DNA of 64,000 nucleotides, from contig CANTUV010000009.1 in NCBI GenBank assembly GCA_947685225.1, forward strand, positions 9,610,001 through 9,674,000, given 5' to 3'. Source of the stretch: Garcia nutans (lineage: Eukaryota > Streptophyta > Magnoliopsida > Malpighiales > Euphorbiaceae). The position numbers and the translations under genes were made by a program. The notes beneath the pieces are model-generated. The model was not told the origin of the DNA, did not search any database, and was given only the letters and a program-made list of their open reading frames with translations. Positions 11,113 to 21,643 of the stretch are shown in pieces. Numbering within the stretch: position 1 is the stretch's first letter; every line of letters begins with the position of its first letter.

Positions 11113-11876
11113 TAGCAGAAATGGTACTGGATGGTTCTCGCTGGCTCTCTTAAGTGGGAGGTCAGGGGTTCGATCCAGGGAGGCGACTCCTTAGGGAGCC
11201 AAATAAACAAATTCCTGCTGGGTGGGCCGCGAGGGCTGTCCAGTACTGTAGCGATCGCTTGCCTCCTGCGGACTCCGTGCCCAGGTGGTGAAAAGGCCTG
11301 GCCGTAAGCCACTAGTGGGCCGGGCAGCCGACCTGGTCGGGGAGGGTCGTTACAGTTAAAAAGGCGCCTTTTTAACTGTAACGATCCTCCCCGACCAGGT
11401 CGGCTGCCCGGCCCACTAGTGGCTTACGGCCAGGCCTTTTCACCACCTGGGCTCGGAGTCCGCAGGAGGCAAACGATCGCTACAGTACTGGACAGCCCTC
11501 GCGGCCCACCCAGCAGGATTTGTTAATTTGGCTCCCTAAGGAGTCGCCTCCCTGGATCGAACTCCTGACCTCCCACTTAAGAGAGCCAGCGAGAACCATC
11601 CAGTACCATTTCTGCTACTAGCAGAAATGGTACTGTAGCAGAAATGGTACTGGATGGTTCTCGTTGGATCTCTTAAGTGGGAGGTCAGGAGTTCGATCCA
11701 GGGAGGCGACTCCTTAGGGAGCCAAATTAACAAATCCTGCTGGGTGGGCCGCGAGGGCTGTCCAGTACTGTAGCGATCGCTTGCCTCCTGCGGACTCCGA
11801 GCCCAGGTGGTGAAAAGGCCGGGCCGTAAGCCACTAGTGGGCCGGGCAGCCGACCTGGTCGGGGAGGATCGTTACA
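11113..11876. repeat. three ~240-bp SINE-like units (+, -, +)
   Basis: Units at 11113-11354 (+), 11377-11617 (-) and 11636-11876 (+), far more GC-rich than the surroundings. Each reads TAGCAGAAATGGTACTGG at one end and GATCGTTACA (or GGTCGTTACA) at the other. The head contains TGGTTCTCGCTGG (A-box-like) and GGTTCGATCC or AGTTCGATCC (B-box-like) at tRNA-like spacing, suggesting a tRNA-derived SINE. The TGTAACGATCC end could instead be an LTR terminus, so the unit may be an LTR fragment. No 3' poly(A) or simple-repeat tail is visible. Confidence 0.6.
11349..11382. repeat. perfect 34-bp palindrome joining units 1 and 2
   Basis: GTTACAGTTAAAAAGGC followed by its exact complement, with no spacer. 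It is the centre of a ~500-bp inverted repeat formed by the first two SINE-like units. Confidence 0.95.
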
Positions 11877-12028
11877 AGAAAAGCAGGCAGTAGTGAACAC
11901 AAGCAAGGGACACGGCCAAGTCACTGGCCGTGTCCCTCCAATGCACTCCAACACGGCTAAGTCTCCTCTGACTTGGCCGTGTCTCTCATGGACCAAAGGC
12001 ACGCAGATTTTTAAAAGTAGAGAATTCG

Positions 12029-12035
12029 TATAAAA
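12029..12035 (+). promoter_or_regulatory. TATA box of the Athila-like LTR
   Basis: TATAAAA about 44 bp after the last GGCCGTGTC dyad, followed by a purine-rich stretch as is usual downstream of plant LTR promoters. Confidence 0.6.
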
Positions 12036-13004
12036 GGAAAAGAGAAGCTAGGGTTTAAGGTTGTTGCAATTTTGAGCTGAGATTGAGCCGTCAAAGAGAA
12101 TAACTTAGGGTCTAATATTTGTTTTCTTTGATTTTGATTATACTTTGATTAAAACTAGCTTAGATTAGATTGTTCTAGCCATTGATACATCCTTCTTGCA
12201 AGATTTGAACAAGAGATTCTTCAGGAGCTTCAAGGAGTTTGTAATTTGGTTTTGTTCTTGAACTTTATCTCCTTATTTTCATTGAAATTGTATTTATGGA
12301 TATTATCATGTCTGAATTGATTTCTTTGAATATTAATGAGACGAGTATGTTTGATAGCATTATGAACTAATTTGATCTAGTCTAGGGTTTGTATGGATCT
12401 GCTATGATTGTATGAATTGGTTATTCTCTTAGCTAATAATTTCTTTAGCCTTGATTGAATGGAATATTGTTAATATATAATTGATTGGCCACCAATTATG
12501 TGTTTTAGGTATTAGATGATGGATTGAGAGATGAAGTCTAATGCTGGAACAATTCAATTAGGGACTTAGGTGAATTAGAGATATAACCTATTAAAAAGAT
12601 TATTTCAATTATAACAAGATTAGTTGAAAGAGGTTTGAATGCGAGAGCTTATTTCCTTGACTCGATTAATTGAGTTGTTTGAGATTTAATCTTTGAAATT
12701 AAATTAGTTAAGAGGAATAACCGTTCATACACATAAGTAGTAGAGAAGTGCAAACCCTAGACCTTTCTATCAAGTGAATCAAAACATCAGCTTAATTTAC
12801 TTTTATTCGTTTTTAAACTTCAATCAATCTTTTTCATTAGTTAACAATTTAAATTTTCTTCATTACTTGTTATTCATAATCTGATAATCAATTAGCCACT
12901 TTAGCTTCCTTGTGAGATGACCTTGGGGCGATCACCTTTGCTACAGCTACCTCATATACTTGCGAGTGACACTTTGTGGTAGAGTTAATTCGAGCGCAAC
13001 AACA

Positions 13005-14045
13005 CGCTTAATCACTTTCCTTTTATTTCAAAACAAAATTTCATACTATCAATCACATTACCCAATTCATAGTATTCTCATATGCAATAATATTCATTGC
13101 AAATAGCTCATATGCTTTACATACATTAAACTATCGATATCTAAATAATCTTTATCAAAATTCCATTAAAACTCTAAACTCTCAAATTACTACTTTACCT
13201 AAACTTCAATTTACTAATCTCATTTTTCTTAATATCAACATTAAAAACATCTTATATATATACCATAAAGCAACATCAAAACATATAATTTTCACAATTA
13301 TTAAAGCTCATTTCAAAAATCCAAATGTCACATATTACCACCATTAACATGAGCTTTAACAACACTTAAGCATATCACATTTCTAACATTGAAATCACAA
13401 TGTTTGCATTAAAATAACAATGAAAACAACACCATTATATCTCCTTACTTAACCAACATCATCTCTTTTTCTTTTAAAAACCTTAACTTTACATACCCAA
13501 ACCTTAAATTGTCACACTTTGTCTATACCAATCAACTCACTCAATATTCCACCATACTCTCTTCATTTTAATAACATATCTATCCATATTAACAATCCAA
13601 CAATATTTCCTCTCTCTAGCAATCCAAACATAAGGTTTATTAGAAAGAGATTCAAATTGCAGAGGAAAGAGTATATACTTTAATCTTGATTTTGTTTTTA
13701 ACTCATTTCCAACTTTATTCTCCTAGTCATTTCTTTATATTTCAAACACATTTCAATAATCAAAAATTTAAAAATTTACTTTACTTGAATAAATTCCCAT
13801 TCTTTAATTTATCAATTAAACTTATATAAATTTTTCCATATCATTTCTTTCTCTAATTTTCCTTTCATGGAGAACCTCATCCATACACTATCATCCAGCT
13901 TATCTAATTCAAATACATTACAATTCACAGAATGCCACATTCGAGACCAACCTAGGTGTTAATGCATATGCATGTATCACAAATTTCATTTTTTTTTCAA
14001 AACTTTTCTTTTTAATTCTACTTAGGCCGAGAATCTCGAACCTAA
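13005..14045 (-). other. leader of the minus-strand gypsy element
   Basis: A/T-rich non-coding sequence between the PBS and the break with the Athila-like LTR. No ORF over 65 codons and no recognisable motif. Confidence 0.5.
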
Positions 14046-14057
14046 GCTCTGATACCA
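14046..14057 (-). other. primer-binding site (initiator tRNA-Met type)
   Basis: GCTCTGATACCA on the plus strand is the complement of TGGTATCAGAGC, the usual plant LTR-element PBS for initiator tRNA-Met. It lies 7 bp inside the LTR edge at 14065 and fixes the element as minus strand with this LTR as the 5' one. Confidence 0.9.
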
Positions 14058-15978
14058 AAATAATTGTCACACCCCCATACTCTATATAAGTACTATACAT
14101 ATATCTCATATACATACAGTACGTATATAAAGTATAAGAATGTCACTTTTCATTACATATTAAAAAACCTTTACCTTACTTCCAAACAATAATACATTTT
14201 TTTTTAATTTAAAGAACATTCATTAAATCATATTACTTTTTATGATATCACATATATATTTAAATTACCTTGTCTTTTCCAAAATTCATTTACATATACA
14301 TACATTTTAATTAACATACAACATAATCAATTTGTACATGCATGCACCACCATCTAGTTGGTCTCGAAATACTCTTACCCATCTCGTGGCATAACGTCCT
14401 GACTCCCAGAGCATTCATCTACTCACCTGCGCGATTTACACAACCGCGCTAAGCTCGAAAGCTTAGTGGTACAATAAATAATATAACATTCATCACACAA
14501 AAATCCTACTTCCTATATTAACATCATGTTTTCCCTTTTTAATGCACTCTATATTTTTCCACTAATCTCATACTTTATATACATATATACATATATCATT
14601 ACAACAAACCACAATTCAATGACTTAATAGAACATTCATGAAATAATACTCTAATACTCACAATTTCGACATCCATATGCATATTACACATCATATTGTA
14701 TTCATCTTATTCCATAATTATCCTCATATATCTCATTCCATAAGTCACATTAAAGCAGAGACAAGCATGGGCCAAAAAAAAAAAACTAATATGCCATTCA
14801 ACTTTCAGAGTTAATGTTTTGGTTCAATTATCACATTTATCATTATCCCAACTAGGCTTCAAGGATTAGGCTCAACCAAGCTTCAAGGGGATCAAAGCAT
14901 GCTAAGTATCAACCTAACTTGGCTTCAAGAACCAAACCCAACCTAGCTTCAAGGGTTGTAACATCTCAACTAGGCTTCAAGGACTAGACCCAACCAAGCT
15001 TCAAGGGGAGTTAAGCATGCTAAACTTCAACCCAACTTGACTTCAAGGATGAAGCCCAACCTAGCTTCAAGAGATTGTTACTATTAGGCATGCCACCAAC
15101 AACAAAACTCTGAAAAAGTGAATAACACATTAGGCACACAATTCATTCATTATTTCTTTATCAATTTCATTCTCAATTTCTCATAATCATCTAGGCAAAC
15201 ATGCCCCAATTATTTCATTTGCAATATTATAGCCAATAACAATGGCTTCACATCTCATCAATTTCTCATAATCATCTAGGCAAACATGCCCAATTATTTC
15301 ATTTGCATCATATCTCAATTCACATCTCATCATTACGGTATACATAACCACTTGCATTGTACGTACACTTTGAATGCTCATTACATCCTCCATACTTATT
15401 TTTCACCTTTATATCCATTAACAAGAGTTTCATATTTCATCATTGAGATATACATAGCAAATTACATTATTCATATATTTAGAATCTTCAACATACATTC
15501 CACATAGCACACATAATACACATCATAGCACATTTCTCACACATTAACAATATAATAAATAACTTTACACATTTTCCAATCCAATATGTTAAGTCCCATA
15601 GTTATGCAAATACATACCATCATATAGATATCTTTCACATTATGCAATTCATAATATTAATCAAACATATAAAAAAATGTAATGGATTACTTAACACATT
15701 TACAACCAGATGTGTTAAGTCCCAAAGTCATAAATATATATGCAATAATGTAGGGTTTGTACTTACCTCAAGAGAAACTCACACCAATCTAAACTCCTCT
15801 TCCATGAATCCTTCAATACTTGGATTAGGACAACTCAATCTCTTCAAAACCTAATCCAAAAGTGATCATACACACTCACTTAGAGATACACATGAGTTTT
15901 CAATACAATTAATCACCTATTAGTCTCATACTAGGCCCTTTAGATTACAAATTTCAAGTCAAAACCACTATATAGGTC

Positions 15979-16200
15979 CCCACGGTCGTGGCCTCACAAC
16001 CCCACGACCGTGGGATAACAAATGAATCTGTCCATTTTGTTTTAAAATCACCCACAGTCGTGGCCTTTAAGGACCACGGTCATGGCATTGGAACTTTTCT
16101 GTTTAATCAAAATTTTTGAAGACACAGTCACACTTACAATCCCACGGTCGTGGTCCTCACTTGCCATGACCGTGGCACTTATATGCCACGACCGTGGCAT
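15979..16200 (-). repeat. CCACGACCGTGG dyad cluster in LTR C
   Basis: Several copies of CCACGGTCGTGGC and its complement, with CTATATAG (15968-15975) immediately next to it. It occupies the same place in the LTR as the GACACGGCC cluster of copies A and B. Confidence 0.75.
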
Positions 16201-16655
16201 CCAAAATGCTTATGTTCCAAATTAAATTCATGTACACTATGCTTTAAACTTCATTTAAACACAATCATATTGAAGATCTAAGATAATAATTGATCAAACT
16301 CAATATTTACATCAATCACCAATTCACAACCATTACATGAATACTACTCTTACTCTTCCATTCAAACCCAAAAATCACAATCAATTAAACCCTTACTAAA
16401 CAATTTCAACAACTCATCATCATCCTCACAAATAACCATTTTATCATCATCTAAATACCAATGCAACACATATATATATATTTCAATCTTTCATTATCAT
16501 CATTTTCACACACTAACCATATCAAATATAAACTCAATCAATAGAAATCAACACAAGGAAATGAATACTTACTTGAATATTTTGCCAAATCTTCAATATC
16601 CACCTTAAATTCTCTCAAAACCCTTATGAATTTGATGTGTATGTAAATAAAATCA

Positions 16656-16658
<3 letters not shown>

Positions 16659-16687
<29 letters not shown>
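16659..16687. repeat. (TC)n microsatellite
   Basis: About 14 uninterrupted CT dinucleotides inside LTR copy C. Confidence 0.9.
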
Positions 16688-16690
<3 letters not shown>

Positions 16691-17131
16691 ACTTTCAAGA
16701 ACAAGAAGAAAAAGAAGAAGAAGAAAGAAAGAAAGAAAGAAAATCTTCTTTCTTTATTCAAACTTATCTTATATATATATAATAATATAATAAAATATCC
16801 CAAAAATCCTCCACCACAATTTCTCCTTCCCTTTGACTTTCTTTTCTTCTTTTTCTCTTGTCATTATTATCATTATTATTATTATTATTAATTAATTATA
16901 TACATTTACTTTTCCTACACCAATATATACATCATGTATATGTGATGTATATGTTGGTATATGTATATGTCTTATATATTGTTTTTATATTTCCCATGTT
17001 TTACAATTACAATATATACTTATCATTCTTCATACACCTCTATCTCTTATAATATTTTCTTTACATATTTCATCAACATACTCTATCTCGCAACTACTAT
17101 TCCAAAGTGTATCAAAAATCGGGATATTACA

Positions 17132-18197
17132 CACCTATTGTGTATCAATTTAAATTTTAGAATTCCTGGTGTTATGAGTCTGATATTTTTGAGGTTGTAT
17201 CAGGTAGTTAGAATGGTATGTATGGCTATTTTATAATAAAATTTAGGCTTGTAGGAAGGCACTAAAGCATTGGTGTAGGGAGATTCAAAACAAGTTTAAA
17301 GGCCAAATTTTCAAGAAGACAAAGTGATTGTCTCACCCAAAACCTTTGAGATATCCGAATGGGGTAGCACACTATGAAGTGGCTAAGTCTAATCTAGTTT
17401 CCTTATTGGCCTGGCAAGATGTGTTCTAGAAATAGAGGACCAAGTCTCATTGGCTTCAAGGTAGGGATATGAACACAAAATATTTCTATTCAAGAGCAAC
17501 AAGAAGGTTGCAGCATAATAGGATTGTTTCTTTGTGTGGTGACGAGAGTAATATGGTATCCGATGAGAGTGGAATTAGATGTATTATGGTGTCTTATTTT
17601 CATAATATTTTTCAATCCCTTGGTGTTGATACTTCTAGGGTGATTTACACTTTTCAGCGAAGGATTTTCAAAGATAATTATGAGTTCCTTGATAGGTCAT
17701 TCACTATTGAAGAGGTAAGGGTTGCTCTCTTTTATATGCATCCAAATAAGTCTTAAGGCCTTGATGGTCTTAATGTTGCATTATATTAGAAATTTTAAAA
17801 TATAGTGGGCAATGATGCAACTAAAATAGTGATTGGCTTCTTAGAGTATGGGGCAGCTTATCCTAGTTCCAACTGTACTAATTCAGTTCTCATTCCAAAA
17901 ATGAATAATCTTATGCTAATGTCTAATTTGTTGCAAAGGTGTTGACTAATCAACTTAAGTTAGTATTGCCTTCACTTATTTTTGAATCACATAGTGCTTT
18001 TGTTGTTGGCAAGTTGATCACTGACAATTTTCTCATGGCTTATAAGGTTTTGCATTGTATAAAGAGAAGAACAAAGGGTAAAGAAGGTTTGGTGGCCCTT
18101 AAGCTAGACATGACTAAGGTGTATGGTAGAAGGTATGTGGTTTTAGTGAAAAATGGTAGAGAATGATTGGTTAGTGTATTTCATCGGTCACTAATAG
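17132..18197 (+). pseudogene. L1-type LINE ORF2, upstream fragment
   Basis: Decayed plant L1 (non-LTR) reverse-transcriptase ORF. Readable pieces: GRDMNTKYFYSRATRR...NRIVSL (about 17460-17535), the linker before RT in plant L1s; a PNKS-GLDG block (about 17742-17770, stop inside) like the family's P-x-K-S-P-G-x-D-G; and SHSAFVVGKLITDNFLMAYK followed by ALKLDMTKVYGR (about 17985-18130), RT motifs 1-3. Several stops and frameshifts. It is cut at 18197 by the gypsy LTR at 18198 and resumes at 46999. The 5' end is lost at the gypsy LTR ending at 17131. Confidence 0.85.
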
Positions 18198-18699
18198 TGT
18201 AACACTCTTATACCCTATATACGAATAGTATACATACCATTCTTTTTCTTTAGAAAATTCTCCATAATTTAAATAAAATAATTTAAGCATTTAAAGATGA
18301 TTTCACTAATAAATAAATAGATAAATAGTAGTGACTAAATGTTAATAATACAAATTTACAAAAAAAAATCTTTGAAAAAAATTCGCTAGAATTTTTTCTG
18401 TAATTTCAATATTTCCAAAATAAAAAACCATAACCTACACAAAAATTACACTCTAAAATAACATTTACCACTCATCCTCCAAATCACTACCTCATAAATT
18501 CAAATCCATATATATACAAATTGTTTCCCAAAACATGTTTAGAATACAAATGATGTAATTTTATTATAGAAAACCAAAGTATACCGTAACATAAAATATA
18601 CACGAATGCAATCCCCGACACAGCTAGTCTCATGGAAATAAACACTTTAACCCCAAATTCACTCTGGACCATTTTTCTCTACAATTCTGTTTCCTGCGC
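18198..18699 (-). repeat. LTR copy D, left piece
   Basis: Carries the AAAAAATTCGCTAGAATTTT segment also seen in copy G (62655-62675) and stops in the conserved double hairpin at CCTGCGC, exactly where the SIRE-like element entered. Confidence 0.85.
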
Positions 18700-19202
18700 T
18701 GTTGAGATTATTGGACAATCAAACTTTATTTTGATCATTGATAATCAAATTGATAAAAAAAACTAATGATTTCAAACAAGTCTATTTTGCAGAGTTACCG
18801 GGCGCCTTTGTGCGACCGCCTGAATGATCGAGCGCCCAATACAAATGCATCACAAGCATAGAAAACCAACCAAACATGTAGAGTGCTGAGCCGGATATAG
18901 AACTACCAAGCTTAGAAAATGTTGAAGCTGCAAAGAACTGAATTGACGAGCCAAAAGCTGCCCGAGCACCTAAAAGAGAGCAGCACAAATGGAATAGGCT
19001 TGTTAAGCAAGTAGTGTAGCTCTATATCGAGCTAGACAAGCTAACTATGGCCAACTGAACTAAGTCCATAATTCTCACACAAGAGTTTGTATTGCCAGTG
19101 AGTAGTGAAGTTAGGATGCCCAATAGTTGTGCGACCGTACATGAGCACCGAGCGACCGTACCAAATCAAGGTAAAAATTCATGAACTTACAAAAAGGATA
19201 AC
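18700..19202 (+). repeat. SIRE-like 5' LTR, left piece
   Basis: Begins TGTTGAGATT. It contains GAGCGACCG/GCGACCGC repeats (about 18793-18840 and 19125-19161) and stops at ATAAC, the target site of the Tat element. It continues at 30469. Confidence 0.85.
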
Positions 19203-19450
19203 TGTGAACACTCGAATTTTGAGGCTCGGAAAGCCGGCTTCCTCAGACTGCAAAAGACCAAGCCAGACCGGACGACCACGGTGAAGTTAGCCGAAAGTAT
19301 GTCTTCATGGTACTTGAAACGTCCGGAACGACGCAAGGATCACAGGTATGGTCTCGGAATAATTTTTGGAGGTCCGCAACTCCCAGAAAATCAGTTTGAA
19401 CGGAAAAAATGTGGATTTCGGTGCGATTTTTGGGGGTTAACCGCTGGGAC

Positions 19451-19556
19451 CCGGCGGTCCGACCGCCAACCGCGGCGGTCCAACCGCCGTCCGTGTCCTT
19501 TTCCCATTTTTCCGGCGAGCCGCCCGGTCCGATCGCCTGACCGGCCGTCCGACCGC
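19451..19556 (+). repeat. CGGCGGTCCGACCGCCG dyad cluster
   Basis: GC-rich inverted arms CGGCGGTC/GACCGCCG and GGCGGTCC variants in tandem, ending about 20 bp before the TATA box. The 3' LTR equivalent (about 29440-29513) has fewer copies. Confidence 0.9.
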
Positions 19557-19576
19557 CATCCAGTCCGAATTTTGCC

Positions 19577-19583
19577 TATAAAA
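19577..19583 (+). promoter_or_regulatory. TATA box of the Tat 5' LTR
   Basis: CTATAAAATGC directly after the dyad cluster. The identical site in the 3' LTR is at 29524-29530. Confidence 0.75.
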
Positions 19584-19847
19584 TGCTGCTAAGTTTTCAA
19601 AAAGGGGGGACTTTTTCGGGTGGGCCTCATGCTGTCGAATTTGTTTCACGCCTAAAAAACTCTTATTGGACTTTTATTTGCAAGAATCTAACCTCGTGTG
19701 GCAGGGATTAAGAATCATATTTCAAGATCTAAGAAAACAAGACCTGGAACTTCGAAGTGGAAGGACCCTAAACAAGGTAGTATGATAATTTATCATTTGT
19801 CAATTTAAGCATGTCATAAAGCATCTTATCTTCTTCTTAATTTCTTT

Positions 19848-20075
19848 TCGGTCAAAGGCCTAATCCTTTTAGGTCTAAGGCCTAATTAACTAATCAATCA
19901 ACACTTCGGCATGAAGCCGCGAATCAATCAACCTTTTGGCACGGAGCCTAAATTGTATTTTTTTGGGTACAAAATACCTAAATTTCACAATTAAAATCAA
20001 TCTTTTGGCCAAAGGCCTAAATTGCATTATTTTGGTACAAAGTACCTAAATTTCACAAATTTGCACTAAGTGCTA
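19848..20075 (+). repeat. row of mini-hairpins in the transcribed part of the LTR
   Basis: At least seven short stems with 3-5-nt loops in a row, e.g. GGTC-taa-GGCC, CGGC-atga-AGCCG, GGCC-aaa-GGCC, GGTAC-aaa-GTACC, GCAC-taa-GTGC, separated by CTAATT/CTAAATT-type linkers. All are conserved in the 3' LTR (about 29795-30020). They lie 270-500 nt downstream of the TATA box, so they would be in the RNA leader. Confidence 0.7.
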
Positions 20076-20518
20076 AAATTAACAACTTTGGCAAAAAAAG
20101 CCCGACAAATGCACGAAGCATACACACACACATGCATGAAGCATAATTTTCATCGCCTTTAAATAGGCTTTTCCGAACTACATGGGCTTTGATCTCTCAT
20201 AAAAACGAGAGTATGTAAGCATATTTGAGATTCACCTCAAATAACAAGTCCGCAATTTACTAACAATCTATTCTTCTTCCTTTCTGTGTTCCTTTTGGAT
20301 TCAATTCTAAATTGGCAAATTAATCAAATACATGACATAGTCCCCGAATCCTCCTTGGGTTCGTAGATTAGAAACCTTAACATTGGATGCATCAATTGGA
20401 GTCAAACAAGGGTTTTCTTAGTTTTTCCCTTTGAACAAAATAAACTGAGTGGCGACTCCTGACAACGAGTGAACTTTCATCCGAATCCTTTTCGGGTGGA
20501 AAACCGAGGTTCACAGAT

Positions 20519-20536
20519 TGGCGACTCCACTGGGGA
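20519..20536 (+). other. primer-binding site of the Tat element
   Basis: TGGCGACTCCACTGGGGA three bases after the LTR end. The same 18 bases follow the LTR of the gag-only element at 42364. In Ogre/Tat elements a PBS of this kind is reported to pair with tRNA-Arg; I infer the same here. Confidence 0.88.
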
Positions 20537-20960
20537 CCATAAAAATGATTTATGGGATTCTAGTGGACTACTATTGCTTATTTGATTAATTTGACACTAG
20601 GGACCATGAAAATGATTTATGGGATCCTAGTAGACTACTATAGTTTATTTGATTAACTGGCCATTCTTTAGGGTATTTTTATTTATTTTGCAGATACCTT
20701 AGCAATTGTTGTCCTTTCTTTAAGGACATTAGAATTGAAAATTGAAAAAAAAAAGAATCTTTCTGGGGACCATAAAAAAAATAATAAAAAAAATAATAAA
20801 AAAAATAATTTATGGGATCCTAGTAGACTATTATTCATTTGACTGATTTGCCCTTCTTTAGGGTACTTTTATTCATTTTGCAGGGTACCCTAGCAATATA
20901 TATCCCCTCCTTGGGGATATTGGATTGAGAATTGACAAAAGGAATCTTTTTCCTTTATTG
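20533..20960 (+). repeat. tandem repeats in the Tat leader
   Basis: GGGACCATAAAAATGATTTA-type units start at about 20533, 20599 and 20767. A longer segment (CTTCTTTAGGGTA ... TTTTGCAG ... TTAGAATTGAAAATTGA) is present twice (about 20650-20750 and 20850-20940). The first unit begins inside the PBS. Confidence 0.75.
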
Positions 20961-21526
20961 GACCCCTTGTTTGACTAATTGTGCATTTATTTTGACATTC
21001 AGAGAATCTTTTTCTCTTGCATTATATGGGGGAATCCTTTTCCTCCATTGCATAAAAATTATTTTCAAACGAATTTCTTCTCTTTCTGTTCAAAATGCTG
21101 AGTCTGGATAGCAAGTAGCGCTGACCGGCAGGTCTCCTTGATTATGCCGGCGGACAGCCAAAGCGTCCTCCCTGTTGTCGCAAACCATTCCAATCCTTTT
21201 GGAGTGGCCCATGAGTAATCGTACTATTGGACCCACGCGAAACTCCTTGTTTCACATGTGGTTAGGTATATCTTACTCAAGACTCAAGGGTCCCTATGAT
21301 GAGCCAATTCTCTATTTTTTCATGAACAATAGAACCTTCCCTTAGGTTGTATGTACCCAATGATAGTGCCACATTCCATTAAAATGAATTATGATGTGAT
21401 GAGGTGCATTCATGCAACATGACAACATTATTTTGGAGGAAAATCTTTTGGGGAAAACTTTTGATGTATACAAGTGGACCAAGAGTTCTTCCTACCCTAC
21501 ACAATACCCTAATCCTTTACCCTTAA
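20961..21526 (+). other. remaining 5' leader of the Tat element
   Basis: Non-coding. Frame 2 is closed until 21527. CCTTTGCAG/GT at 21527-21537 resembles a 3' splice site right where the Gag frame opens. No extra 5' ORF like that of Ogre is recognisable. Confidence 0.6.
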
Positions 21527-21643
21527 CCTTTGCAGGTATCCACTGTCCGTGTGCCTTCACCCACACAAGCTACACCAACTCCAACTGTGCAATCACCCAC
21601 AAGTCCTGTTACCTCAATTTCACCAACTGCTCCAATTACTGAA

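Larger units (their letters stand above)
8684..11876 (-). mobile_element. gypsy solo LTR (LTR copy B), TSD AGAAA
   Basis: Reads TGTAACACCCCC at its left end and GGATCGTTACA at its right end, with identical flanks AGAAA at 8679-8683 and 11877-11881. It is the reverse-oriented relative of LTR A: shared double hairpin (9073-9111), repeat block (9329-9597), dyad cluster (10025-10245), donor-like site (10629) and CAAAACTTCTAGGGCA (11091-11106), the complement of LTR A's start. No internal region remains, so it is a solo LTR left by LTR-LTR recombination. About 770 bp of foldback repeats sit near its promoter end. Confidence 0.88.
6523..13004 (+). mobile_element. Athila-like Ty3/gypsy element, 3' end only
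   Basis: Non-coding 3' region followed by a 3' LTR, split by the minus-strand solo LTR at 8684-11876. The assignment rests on phrases typical of Athila/Tat-type 3' regions: GAGGACAATGTAAATTC with AAGTGTGGGG near 6717-6745, and GCTTAAGGACAAGCAAAG followed by AAGTGTGG just before the LTR. No coding region remains; chromovirus LTR A abuts it on the left. The family call is inference; an LTR-element tail is well supported. Confidence 0.65.
8078..13004 (+). repeat. LTR of the Athila-like element, interrupted
   Basis: Starts TGTTTTATTAG and ends GCGCAACAACA, with short inverted ends TGTT/AACA. Without the 8684-11876 insertion and one TSD it is about 1.73 kb. It contains a dyad cluster split by the insertion, a TATA box at 12029-12035, and a tail reading CTTGTGAGATGACCTTGG and CTCATATACTTGCGAGTG, wording usual near the 3' end of Athila-type LTRs. 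The downstream neighbour is the leader of a minus-strand gypsy element. Confidence 0.7.
13005..17131 (-). mobile_element. Ty3/gypsy element, 5' end, minus strand
   Basis: On the minus strand: 5' LTR (17131 to 14065), a primer-binding site, then about 1 kb of leader down to 13005 where the Athila-like LTR begins. The rest is absent. No Gag-like ORF is recognisable in the leader. The LTR's outer edge borders LINE sequence at 17132, so this element probably truncated the LINE. Confidence 0.8.
14065..17131 (-). repeat. 5' LTR of the minus-strand gypsy element (LTR copy C, 3.07 kb)
   Basis: Ends TGTCACACCCCC (left) and CGGGATATTACA (right). It shares with LTR A the double hairpin (14427-14465), the inverted-arm repeat block (14796-15126) and a donor-like CAAGTAAGT (complement at 16567-16575). 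Its dyad cluster (15979-16200) uses a different core, CCACGGTCGTGG/CCACGACCGTGG. A (TC)n run lies at 16659-16687. Confidence 0.85.
19203..20515 (+). repeat. 5' LTR of the Tat element (1313 bp)
   Basis: TGTGAACACTCG...GGTTCACA. It contains a CGGCGGTCCGACCGCCG-type dyad cluster (19451-19556), TATAAAA at 19577, and a row of short hairpins at 19848-20075. It is about 41 bp longer than the 3' LTR because of two extra segments in the dyad cluster. Confidence 0.95.

Noticed and set aside
11113..11876. tRNA gene, because of GGTTCGATCC and A-box-like sequence
   Set aside because: No foldable cloverleaf with acceptor stem; repeated three times in larger 240-bp units, so SINE-like at most.
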